64,000 nucleotides of DNA, taken from the NCBI RefSeq assembly GCF_020184175.1, contig NC_065532.1, forward strand, positions 19,964,001 to 20,028,000. The letters are read 5' to 3'. This DNA is from Aphis gossypii. Lineage: Eukaryota; Arthropoda; Insecta; Hemiptera; Aphididae. The notes beneath the pieces were generated by a model. That model searched no databases. It was not told the origin of the DNA and was given only the letters and a program-made list of their open reading frames with translations. Of this stretch, positions 11,619 through 22,660 are shown piece by piece (position 1 is the stretch's first letter; every line of letters begins with the position of its first letter). A program made the translations under genes and the position numbers.

Positions 11619-12762
11619 CGATGTCTGTATTGTGGATGACGGTATATATTATAATCCGACCTTAAGATCAAGACCTATACGCTTTGTCTTACATTCTACG
11701 CGTACAACGACAACGGCTGGGCGAGGGCGATAGAGTTGTAAAGTATCATGTTTATTGTTTCGTCGGTGCACAGAATATAGTCTCAACCAAAGTGTATTAT
11801 AATTTATTTATAATAATATTGCAGTGAACATAACACACACAATATGACATTTGTAGAGAATGTATAATACTGTTTACATGGTGTGTCTCGCAGTCCCTCG
11901 CATAAAATTGCAAGCCACGTGTTAACTGTGGTAAATTTGTTTCCACGTGCATTGACGTTTCGAATAAATTTGATAAAATGAACTATTATTATGAATCTCA
12001 GTAATCAAATTCGTGGGCATGATGACAAAAAATTTGATTGTACAAACAAAATATATGGAACGATTAATATAAGCATTAAAATGACGACAGTAATAATAAC
12101 AATGGCTAATACGAATCACGAATGGTAAGAAAAATATGACTAGACAAAAATGATGAATATTTAACAGATAGAACTAAAGAATTGGACTAAAGGAAGATGA
12201 ATTAGGCGTATAAAGAGTTTTGAACATATTATAAAATAAAAAATTGAAAACATTTATGTATCTATGGTTATGTAAAATATTGAATCTCAATAATATAATA
12301 TGATATTTTATATCGATTGTATAATAATATGGTACATATTTTACTGATGAGCAAAATGTTTTAATTTCGAAAATTAGATAATGTACAGAATTACATAAAA
12401 GTATTTGATTGAAATGAGTAAATATAGAGACTATAATAATAATCTTAGTTTATAAAATTAAAATAGAAGTATTATTAATAAAGATATATTGTTATATATT
12501 TAATACAAAGAAGTATTTGTTTTCTTATACATGTAAAGTTTTCAATACTAAAGCGTATCTTTTAAATCGATTTGACAAAACGTGTCATTCACAGGGTTGA
12601 AAAAATATGCGCATCGGGGATTTTATAGTATATTATTAATCGATATTTTTAATATTAAGTTTTCTATTTTATTATTTGATCGACATATTTGCGTGATACT
12701 TTTTAAATTACAAAAGCTCAATTTTTAACAATTTTAACTGTTTTTAATGTTCATCTTTGTAT

Positions 12763-12783
12763 ATTATTATTATTATTATTATT
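12763..12783. repeat. (ATT)7 microsatellite
   Basis: Seven perfect ATT units. Confidence 0.95.
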
Positions 12784-13093
12784 CATGATAAATTTAAAAG
12801 AGTCAAGAGAATATTAAGTACAAAAAGATTAAAATCTTAACATTATCCAAACTGAAGATGTAAGCAAACAAAATTTCAAACTAGATTTATCAGAATTCGT
12901 CACATTTATGTTTCGAATAATACTAAAAAATATATAAGACATTACATTATTATAATATTACACATTTAAACTATTTATACTAATGTATGAATTATTTGAA
13001 TATCATTTTAATATATTGTACTGTAACAACCATGTAGATTTTATATTGTAGGTACTATATATTGTAATAAATCATATGTTAGTTGATGCACCA

Positions 13094-13113
13094 GTGTGTG
13101 TGTGTGTGTGTGT
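13094..13113. repeat. (GT)10 microsatellite
   Basis: Ten GT units after CACCA. Confidence 0.95.
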
Positions 13114-15665
13114 TTCTACTAAAACACAATTTATTTAAGATTCCAAAAGAAGCGATTACAATGGCGTGTAGATTTTTTTTTTTGAAAGTGAGCAGGCTAG
13201 TAAAATGGATTATATATCGAACACAGATAGTACTTTAGAGGGGTGATTTCGTACTTCCCAATAACATTCGGGCAATAAATGGGGAAGACAGCAAAATAAA
13301 ATAAATCTGAAGAAATAGAGATACTTTTTACTAACAAAATCCCGATAAGTTATTTGTTTAATAAGTTTAATTACTTTTAAAATTATTTTTTAATATAATA
13401 GTATTAAGTTTAAAATTAATATTTACTATTATTCTTGGCTGAGATGGGTGATTAAGCTTATTGTATTATATAAGTATGTAATATAGAGGTCACAGCTAAT
13501 TAAAAATCTATTATTTTTACATATTCAAAATGCTTTATTTAATACTTACTATTTTATCATTCGGACAATTTGTTAAAAATTACTGGATTTTAAAATTTTT
13601 TTTTTAAGTATGAAATCTAGATTAGTTATCTATCACGTCAAAAATATGCCAAACACATAATACGTGTTCCCATTAAACACATCTAGCCACGCGGTCTTTT
13701 AAATTTAGTAGAGCTGTAGGCTGAACAATGCAGAAAAATATATAAATATAAATACATAAATTGTAATATTATTTCCTTCGATGTTTCACTAGCATATTTG
13801 TATTGGATTACTAGATTCTTATTTTTATAAGTACAATAAAATAGTATTTTTATGCTTATTTGTATACCTAATTATTTAAATTCACAATTATTTCTGTACT
13901 AAACTACTAAAGTTTTATTTTCAAATGGTTTGTTTAAATAATAGATAGGTATTATCTGGTGAGTTTTTATAGAACATTCATGAGCTATCTAATGACTTTT
14001 AGTTCTTAATGTATCTGCTTATTACAAAATGTTTAGATTTAATAATATTATTATGAATTTTTTTTTTACTATATTTTAGTTGCGTCAACAGAATAATATA
14101 TTTAAGTAAATTTAAATGTTTATTAAATTATTATTTTAGATGGCAGGGTGATAATATTGTAGTTTATTACTCCAGTATCTATCGTATTGTTATTATCATG
14201 ATTTGAGTTAGGTTTGTGATAATTTTTTTTTTAAATAAATATATAAAGGCGGTATACAAATTCACATTAAATCTTCTATAGTTAAGTACATTTTTTATCG
14301 TGTTTTTTAGGATTCAATTACAAAGAACGTTTTTATAGAAATGCATTTCATACAATGTGTATTGATTTCATGCTAAATTATAATAAATAAAAACAGCAAA
14401 AGATTTAAGTTCAATAATTAAAACTATTGTACCATTTGATTGTAGGATTTATTGTATTTGTTATAAAGTAAAGAAAGATTAAATCGGAAAAACTTTATTT
14501 TTGGTGAAAAAATGTCATTCTTATAGTTTTTATGTTGGTTTTAAAATGTATGACTCATATATTATTTTAAGAATGTGTAATTATAATTGCAATCAATTGA
14601 AAATAGCTTATAGCAGGTTTTCCTATATGAAATGACATAAAGACGAGTTTGACATCACGGTATTATGGATATTCGTTTTATTTATATCGTGTTGCTGTGG
14701 TTGTAATAGTAAAGAAAACAACTCATGAAAATAAGGCATCTGTGTGCTTCTACATCGTTCAGAATAAAACATGTTTATCATACTTGGCTATATCTTGTAA
14801 TTTTTTAAATTTTTTTTATTTATACAATTATTTGTGTATTTATTTTATTTGGTATCTCAACTCAAGCATATATCTAATAATTTAAAAAAAGAAATCGTTT
14901 TAATCACATCATCGATTTGAAATCATATGTTAATTTTTTATGTTCCACGAGCTTGCTATATCATTTTTTAAAACGATAAAAATTTTTTCGGTACTATTAT
15001 AAGTTGTATCACTATATTAAAACGTTGAACCGATTTGTTCGGTTGTAAGTTGTTATGTAGGTTTATTTTATTATGCACTTGTGTGTGCACTGTGCAACAA
15101 TAATAATTGACAAACTACGGTCTTATAATACTATTATATGATACCGCCTTGATAATGACTATGCCATGCCACGAGATCGTATTGAGTCATATTTGGCGTG
15201 TATTTTAGGTCAAAGTTAAATAAAAACCGTAGCGAAACTTTTGTATTTTGATCGCTTGTAATGGACCTCCAGATCGGGGTTTTTTTTTATTATGGTCCAG
15301 TATATATGTTGTATTTATCGGCCAATTTAATGGACATGGTGTAAAATGTGATTTTCTAACTTATTCTACATCATCATGAGATAGAAATTTTGTAAATCTC
15401 GTGTGTTCTTCGGTCGTTTAAAAGTTACTGGACGCTTAAAAGACACTATTATAAAATGACAATGTTATTATAACATTATGTTGTAGACCCATCAATGCTA
15501 CTATAACTACCGTCAGCGGTCACCACATAATGAAAATATTTAAGATATTTATTCGCACAACTCGTAGATCTAAATAAATAGTTTCGTTCCGGTAACAAAA
15601 CTGATCTATAAAATAAAATAAATCATTATAGTCTGCACAAGACAACTGTTCCTTCTTCGAAAGAA

Positions 15666-15743
15666 ATGAAAATCGCTTGTTTCATTTGCACGACAAAAAA
15701 CAACGCGCATACCCGAGTTCGTCGGAGTAACCAACGTTTTTCG
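15666..15743 (+). other. candidate coding exon of 26 codons
   Basis: ATG at 15666 (context GAAAGAAATGA) opens 26 codons starting MKIACFICTTKNNAHTRV, richer in G/C and CpG than its flanks, and reaches GTAAAC at 15744 in phase 0. Without splicing the frame continues six codons to a stop at 15760-15762. The Cys-x-x-Cys near the N-terminus is suggestive of metal binding but is far too little to assign a family. The next acceptor-like site with an open frame is at 16295, 551 bases away; in that phase the joined frame would end after eight further codons. Confidence 0.2.
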
Positions 15744-16168
15744 GTAAACAAAAGCATTTAATTTGGTTTGTCAAATACAGACGAATATTTGTAAAATGAA
15801 ACCGGAATAATATTATGTGTTCCACTATTTGTTATCATATTACGCCTTCGCATAGGAAAACAACTTCCTGGATGTTTTGAATAATGTTTAAAAAAAATAA
15901 AATATGTATTTAATACAGCGTATTTTATATGAAAAATCCAATTTAGAAAATATCGGAAAGCAGCGATTTTAACAGTCAAATCATTAAATCATGCTTAGCT
16001 CACAGTCACTATTTTCGTAGAAGAAACAAATTTTATACAATGGACAAATTTTACCTGATGTCTATATATTAGCACGTGGTTGTGAATTTTGCTTGTACGT
16101 CATTAGTCATAATACCAAAATTACATGAAATATTATAAACTTAAACAGTTCAACATATTCAAGACAAT
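15744..16168. other. non-coding DNA
   Basis: The minus-strand 73-codon ORF at 15758-15979 has no recognisable motif. Nothing else seen. Confidence 0.45.
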
Positions 16169-16186
16169 ATGACCATAGATGGTCAT
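16169..16186. repeat. 8-bp perfect inverted repeat, 2-nt spacer
   Basis: ATGACCAT, AG, ATGGTCAT form an 18-base near-perfect palindrome. This is the size expected of a dimeric transcription-factor site, but no such factor can be named from the sequence. Confidence 0.6.
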
Positions 16187-16294
16187 GATTGGAATTTATA
16201 TTAATCAAAGCCACAAAAATTACGTGAAATAACTAATAAATAAAATTCAGTCAACAGATTAAAACGTTTAAGTATGTTAATTTAAAATTTTCAG

Positions 16295-16371
16295 GACCAG
16301 ATAACCAAATATCTTCCTTAACCTTGGCAACTCGAAGAAGACATTTTGGCACAGTACCCAATTTCACTTGA
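16295..16371 (+). other. candidate 3'-terminal exon
   Basis: An acceptor-like TTTAAAATTTTCAG ends at 16294. One frame (with two bases completing a split codon) is then open for 24 codons, including NQISSLTLATRRRHFGT, to TGA at 16369-16371. The stretch has higher G+C and more varied residues than the surroundings. An AATAAA polyadenylation signal follows at 16423-16428, with T-rich sequence shortly after. Acceptor, open frame, stop and AATAAA in order look like a last exon, but AATAAA is common at this composition and the peptide is not one I recognise. Confidence 0.25.
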
Positions 16372-16422
16372 CTTTACAAATTACAGTAGGTGCATATATG
16401 ACTATATGAGTTTAGCATGTCA

Positions 16423-16428
16423 AATAAA
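16423..16428 (+). promoter_or_regulatory. possible polyadenylation signal
   Basis: AATAAA about 52 bases after the stop of the candidate terminal exon, followed by T-rich sequence at 16440-16490. Frequent by chance in AT-rich DNA; listed only because of its position. Confidence 0.2.
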
Positions 16429-18880
16429 AGTAAACATAAACTTGGTTTTTATAATATATATGTATGAATTTGTTTTTAAAAACTTTGAATGATGATTATA
16501 ATAAATGTTATATCTAAAAGATTTAAACAGCATTATATAGGTATGTTATAGAAAATACATTTTTTTTTGTTTACCTACCTACAATTAATGTTAATCTTAT
16601 ATTATTATATGGTATTTAAAATGTTGAAACGTTTGTATATTAGCTCATATATTTATTAGAATATATTTGAATATAAATTTAAACATGATAAACTGTGTTC
16701 CATAAAAAATAATTTCAATACATTTATTGAAACTACATTTAGCTTGACAGCTATTATTATATTATATATTTAAATAACTTAATTAATTATTTATGTTTAA
16801 AAAGGGTAATTTTTTATAAAACATTTAGTGATAATAAAACACCAAAGTCATATTTGTATAAAAATAAAAATGTTGCATTTTATCTTTATCATACAAATCT
16901 GGATGCTATGTTAAAATAAAGCTGACTTCATATAGAAATAGTTTTTAACTAAAACAATAATGCTAAAAGTATTTAGTATTATATTAATATTAAATTTTCA
17001 TATATTTTATATGATATGTTTAAATATAAAAATCATAAATTGTATTCTTGTTTCATATAAATTATAATATTATATTCAACATTTTTTTTTAAATATTTTT
17101 TTAATTTCGCAATTATTATTTGTTTTATTAGAATGCATATATTTTTCATGAACATTTTACAATTTTATAGTAGGTATTCAAAATTATTTAATTTATTTTA
17201 AATAAAACTTAAAATGTATATGTCTGTTTTGAATGTATAAACTTATCTTTAATATTGTATACATTTTACCTAGACAAAACTATTAGGGTACTGTAGGAGA
17301 TTGGATTTGTTTACTGCGGCAGATTTCGAATTTCTACGACATTTTTTTATTTATGTTTGAAACCAAAAAGGAAGGATTTTATCATTCAAAATTTTAAGAT
17401 TCTAATCAATGAATTATGAAACACAAATCTCTAGTACTTTCATAATTCTAAAGTTAATTTTAATTTTTCATCTAAGATTAACAAAAATAATAACTGTAAA
17501 AAAAAAAATAAATAAAATTATCATAAACCAACTCGTTAGTAATGAGTTATGTAATCGTTATTAAAAAATGCAATGTGAAAAACAGAAATGGATTTCATTT
17601 AAGTAATAAATATTATATAGACATATTATATAATACTAACGTTATAAAAATAGCTTTATTGATAATATTTTTTTATACCTAAAATTACCAGATCATACAT
17701 TTTATTGTATGTAAATTACATATGTAATTAGTAATTAGTAATTACTTATAAAATATTCTAAAAATATTACATTACATGCTCAGTGCTCACCAATCTTAGA
17801 TTTCAAAGTATATTATGTATATTTAGATACTGATAAGTTATTTTTAAAAGTTTAAGCTATTCATTTAGCAATGCTTTAACATTAAATTGCTTTCAATTTC
17901 ATGATCTATCTTCTTGAATTTTTTATGAGAAAATAAACTAATTATAAAAAAATTCCACCAAGACATATTGTATAGGAAAATTTTGTATTAACTCCTCTAG
18001 TTTTACTACAAGTACCTAACTAAAAAACAAGTTTTCAAAACTAATGTCAAGTTTTATTCAATACGTTTTACATTTTTATAAGACGTTATTACTACAACAT
18101 TTTGGGAATTGTGGAATTGATACTGTGTTATTTTGAAGGATTCAATCAACTTATACAAGTAAACTTGCAAATATAAGCATTATGCATGTTATTATATTAA
18201 GTGATCAAGAAATATAAACATATATCTAATATATTCGCATAGTTTTTGAATTTTTAGGAAACAAACAATTATAACATGCTGTTGTATTTGAGTAATCAAA
18301 TCCAAATCGATTAAATACTAGAGGAATCAAAAACGGACAATGGTTATAAATTTTAAGCAATAAATATCTATATGTAGGCTAGAGCTTAAAGAGTTTGCAT
18401 TGTATTTCTTATTTTTACGGATACTAATGACGTTTTGGGATTTTTTTTTCAATATTCCAAAATCAGTTGAATAAATTTATAAAAACTTGGTTTGAATTGC
18501 CCAAAAAAAAAAAATTGTGGGTAGGTACATCGTGGTTATAAAATCGTGTATCCATGTATAATAATATATATATATATGTATAGACATATTCCATGGGTGA
18601 ATCAACACGTTCGATGTATCAAAAAATATTAAAATCACATTTCCCCTTTATACTATTTTAAATTTTGACGTATTATACCCGATGATTCATAGTTATGATA
18701 TTATAATACTCTATCATGCGGATAATACGCGAGGCAGATATAGGTACATAAAAGTATTACTATACTCACTCGGTATCGATGAGATCGTAATTTATCACTG
18801 TTTCAAAATATCACAAGGCAATAATCTCGGAAGTAATAAGAGATCGGGGAAAAAATAACTAAGATAAAAAAAATTTAAAA
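16429..18880. other. AT-rich non-coding DNA
   Basis: No ORF of 60 codons. One small tandem repeat, GTAATTA three times at 17724-17744. Around 18590-18800 CpG rises slightly. Confidence 0.6.
17724..17744. repeat. 7-bp unit repeated three times
   Basis: GTAATTA at 17724-17730, 17731-17737 and 17738-17744, exact. TAATTA is also the core recognised by many homeodomain proteins, so three spaced cores might bind such a factor; in AT-rich DNA this is weak. Confidence 0.85.
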
Positions 18881-19330
18881 TGACAATAATGATATTTTGA
18901 AAAGCTTGCGGGGATGACACAAGCGCAAATATAAACGCAAAACACGACTGCCGGCACTCGAGAAAAATCCGAAAACGAATCGCAAAAAAACAACAAACAA
19001 TTGAATTGAATCGATGAATGCGAAAAAGATCAATATTAAATTATATTACAATACTATATGTCTATATGAAAACAAAAATCCTCGAAATCGTCACTGCGAT
19101 TTACGGCAGTCACGGCGCTATTTACGTATACTTGCGTACATAATATTATATATACTTTTCCCGAAACGCGAAAAAGCGACTCGCACACGGACGGTGAACG
19201 CACGACTGACATGCGTGGGGTGTTCCGGTGTTCGTTGCTGGCGAAACCCGCGGAGCCTCGGAGGTGGTCCGTTGTTGTACTATCGTACACACACGGACAC
19301 ATGTTTAGTCCTATATTATAATTATCAAGA
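18881..19330. promoter_or_regulatory. CpG-rich island, probable promoter or first exon
   Basis: Among the strongest G+C/CpG pockets in the window (GCGGGGATG, CCGGCACTCG, CGAAACGCG, CCCGCGGAGCCTCGGAGG). It is open in two frames: 125 codons on plus (19014-19391) and 82 codons on minus (19302 to 19054). Overlapping open frames on opposite strands usually mean the pocket is simply poor in A/T stop codons. I read it as promoter/5' exon DNA, with the minus strand preferred because it has a usable donor at 19155. Composition alone cannot tell coding from regulatory. Confidence 0.4.
19156..19302 (-). other. candidate minus-strand first exon in CpG island
   Basis: On the minus strand the frame is open from an ATG at 19302 and has a second ATG at 19214, which overlaps an initiator-like TCAGTC. 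From 19214 it reads MSVVRSPSVCESLFRVSGK (19 codons) to GTATAT, a fair donor, at 19155 in phase 0; from 19302 it is 49 codons. Residues are Ser/Arg/Thr-rich with no motif I know. If the TCAGTC is the start site, the true start codon would lie in a later exon. Confidence 0.22.
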
Positions 19331-19538
19331 ATCCCCCTCTAAAAAAAAAAAACGAAAAATTTCCACTATTAACGAATTTATTATTTCATAATATAGGGTG
19401 TTTAATTTTTTCTTATTTTAAAAACATTTTTGAATTGGATTGTGTTTTGTTCTATTTTTGGAATAAATAGGTGCATTTTTCATTTTTTGGCCAACATGTC
19501 TCATTCCCGAAATCAATTTTTTTGATTTTAATGAAGGT

Positions 19539-19622
19539 AGATATTTGTAGGTCGCGGAAGCAATGCGAAAGCAGTTCCCACGGCACCGTCGATTCTAAAC
19601 CGAAAAAAAGATATTTGTAGGT
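19539..19622. repeat. 14-bp direct repeat 70 bases apart
   Basis: AGATATTTGTAGGT at 19539-19552 recurs exactly at 19609-19622. The interval is CpG-richer (CGCGGAAGC, CACGGCACCGTCG). This may be a target-site-like or slippage duplication; the intervening 56 bases have no recognisable ends. Confidence 0.6.
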
Positions 19623-22130
19623 ACTTATCAGACGTCCTTAGTTTGGATTTTTCACTGTTTTAGAAATATCAATTATATTGAGTTTGGTCATTATCGACTG
19701 TCATAAATCTCGTCAATAGGTTATAAATTATAATATTATCTGTAACGAAAGGAATATAAATATGTAAAACGTGCGGAAGAGGGGGATATAATGCGAATTT
19801 ATTTTTTTGATTTGAATAAAGAATTTGACTAAAATCAATGCTCATACGATTTTACGTATAACAGTATTCGCAATATTTGATATAATATGTTTTTATCGTA
19901 ATTCTTAATCTAGATTTTTCCCGATCTCCATTTGATCAAGATATAATGTGGAACTAATAGAATTAATCAAAGCTTTATTTTTAGGTCAAAATTGTGAATA
20001 AAGAGATCATCCTAAATTCTTACTATACAGTTTTATACTTCTTATTATAGTCTATAATAGAAAAAAAAAAAAAATGAAAATTTTGATACATTAGGTATTC
20101 AGGACTAATAAGTTATATATTATATATACATTATACACACGTTATATGTTGACCATACATTTTGAATATAAATTCACATTACATATATTATATATAATAT
20201 AACATTTAAATTTAATTCTATGAGATACTTCATACCATTTAACAGATAGAATTGTTTTAATATTAACCGTAACATTATTAAAACATACAGTTCAATCATT
20301 AAAATACTTTCTAGGAAAAAGAAGTTTAAAAATATTTTTATACAATTCAATCCACAAACATTGCGTATACACTTGCAGAAATATATTAATTTATTTTAAT
20401 TACAAATCAGTAAATTAAAAATTAACTAAATAAATTTGTATCTATTGTTTTATTAAATTTTAATTAAGTATTTAAAAAAATGTAATTCAAAATAATTTTT
20501 TTTAATAATGAAAACATTTATAGTACACTATATAGTTCTAGCAATTTTATCTCAATCATAAAGTACAGAGTAAAGATATAGATTTTTTGTGAACATACCG
20601 TCATACTCGTAATAATATTATTATGTATTTATTCATTATTCAATAGGATATACTGATTTGAAAAAAAAATACGAGCTAGAGACCATAAAATTCGCAGCCG
20701 ACTGTTAGCAGACTGTTATAATTACAACACCAAATAATTATAATAATAATTTATAATAGTAATAATTAATAAATAATCTGTACAGGTAGCGCAAGGAAAA
20801 TAAAATTACTCCACTCATCGACACACGACAACGACCGGTTTTTGTCTTGTTATGTTTTTATATCTGCATAATATTATAATACTATTACACGTGCGGGTTT
20901 TGCTATAGGTATTTATCTCCTTATCCGTTTTCCTAGGCAAATCACGTTTCTGACGATCGTTCGTGGACCGATCCGCGAAAGAAAGATATCTAATATATAT
21001 TTATTAGTTTATTACCATAAAATAATATCATGGTTGATATAACCGTGAATCGCCACAGCACACGCCCAATTGACATAACGTGTGTTCAGCTTCAGAGAGA
21101 TTTTTTTCTCTTATAATCTTATACAACATAGTGAACGAACAATTATATTTACGTCTTCTTCTCGCACGGTAAACATATAATATCATTATGGGTGATCATG
21201 TTATATTATGATTTTCAAAATACCGTACTCAGCTTTAAAGCATTACCGTGTCTTAAAAATAATTCACTTATAGTACCTATTAGCGGGTATTTCATGCAAT
21301 GTTACATTTTGTTTTGTTTCAAATGAAATGCCTACTCGGGGCAAAAAATACATTATTTTCCAAATTCAATTTATTATATTTTGTTCCGGATGTGTCATTA
21401 TGTAGTGAAAAACGAATGTATTACACTCAAACAAGCATTTTTATGCATTGTTATTAAATCTGGTATAAAATGAAATAGAAGGAATTGTTTGGTTAAAGTT
21501 TTAGTAATTTATATATATATATATATATAAGTATGAAGCTTGTATATTATGTACTATACACAAACTGTAGATTCACGAAAATCTTAAACAATTAAATTAT
21601 TAACTATCGTTGTGTAGGATATAAGCCATTTATAGTAATAATAATTTATTATTACAATAATAGTTTGAATAATAATACTTGTGAAAAGAATATTAATAAA
21701 AATAAAAATAAAAATGTATAATAATTAGGTGTTCAATTTTTACTGCTGTGCGACTATAATTTGTTCGAGGGAAAATATAAAATATTCGTTCCTCCCCAGA
21801 CTATTACTTATAAGCAATAATATATAATACTATTTGAACTATTTATTAAGAAAACAATATTTTAACATTTTAAACTTAAAAAAAATAAAATTAAAATATT
21901 GATATGATAAAAATACGTAGGTAACTTACCTTTCAATTTTTCTTAATTTAATGGAAGCATACTCTTAAAAGTTTATATTTTCAGTTTTTTCAATGTTGAT
22001 AATTTTATTTTCGATAGATAATACACCGAGCTGTTCAATCGTTCTTTAAATATTATAAATCGTAAATACATTTTAATTAATTTAAATTTACTAAGCAAAA
22101 TAAAAGTTTTCTATTCTTCAATTGCAACAG
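19623..22130. other. non-coding DNA with a modest CpG pocket
   Basis: Mostly AT-rich. Around 20790-21080 CpG rises (GACACACGACAACGACCGG, GACGATCGTTCGTGGACCGATCCGCG) without an ORF. A (TA)n tract lies at 21510-21529. Confidence 0.5.
21510..21529. repeat. (TA)n microsatellite
   Basis: About ten TA units. Confidence 0.9.
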
Positions 22131-22215
22131 TTACAGAAAGGTAGACGGACTTGGTAATTTCGCCGCGATTGTTTATTATAACCATTTCGCACTTGCCCGA
22201 AAAATGATGAGAGTG
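22131..22215 (+). other. candidate internal exon of 28 codons
   Basis: A pyrimidine-rich TTCTATTCTTCAATTGCAACAG ends at 22130 and GTAAGT, a perfect donor, begins at 22216. Between them one frame (one base completing a split codon) is open for 28 codons, including GLGNFAAIVYY and ending ALARKMMRV. Residue content is balanced and G+C is raised. The frame closes three codons beyond the donor (TAG at 22222-22224), as expected for an intron. Against it, the stretch overlaps the left part of a possible mobile element (22150-22655), and I do not recognise the peptide. Confidence 0.28.
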
Positions 22216-22660
22216 GTAAGTTAGTTTATACGGTAGTTACTCAGCGACCAACTTGAGGTGGTGATGCATAGCAAGTCGAGGGATATTTTCGTTTTTTTTT
22301 GTCAAAGCACAGCGCAGCGGACGAGTGGCAACGCGGGCATCACTGTAATAAGATTTTTTCATATTGGTGTCACTGCTAAAATATTTCAAAAAAAAGGGTG
22401 TTTGGTAAAGTCACAGATACCTGTACTATAGTTTAGAAAAAGTATAAATAAACCTAATTAATATGTTTCCGCGAAATTCAAATGAGCCAATGAAATGCGC
22501 TTATTTACGTACGGAGCTGGGGCTTTACAGAAGGTTTGTTATTACGCGTTCGACGACGAAACGGTAGCGGCGAAATAAACGGCAGTGAAAACACTGAAAA
22601 AACTGGCGGTGAAATAAACAGCGACGAAGCGATGGCGGTAAAACGAAATAAACCTAAGGT
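22150..22660. mobile_element. possible non-autonomous DNA element
   Basis: GC-richer block in AT-rich DNA. TTTCGCCGC on the left (22158-22166) is matched by its complement GCGGCGAAA on the right (22567-22575). The right end has three diverged copies of a GGCGG-(n)-GAAATAAAC motif: 22567-22580, 22605-22619 and 22634-22653. Inverted ends plus subterminal repeats are typical of MITE-like or foldback elements. Boundaries and target duplication are not visible, so this is a hypothesis; it competes with the exon reading of 22131-22215. Confidence 0.3.

Larger units (their letters stand above)
11617..15665. other. AT-rich non-coding DNA
   Basis: No supported gene. Contains an (ATT)7 run at 12763-12783 and a (GT)10 run at 13094-13113. 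The minus-strand ORF at 11922-12119 and the plus-strand ORF at 14649-14885 have AT-driven composition and no motif. Confidence 0.6.
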
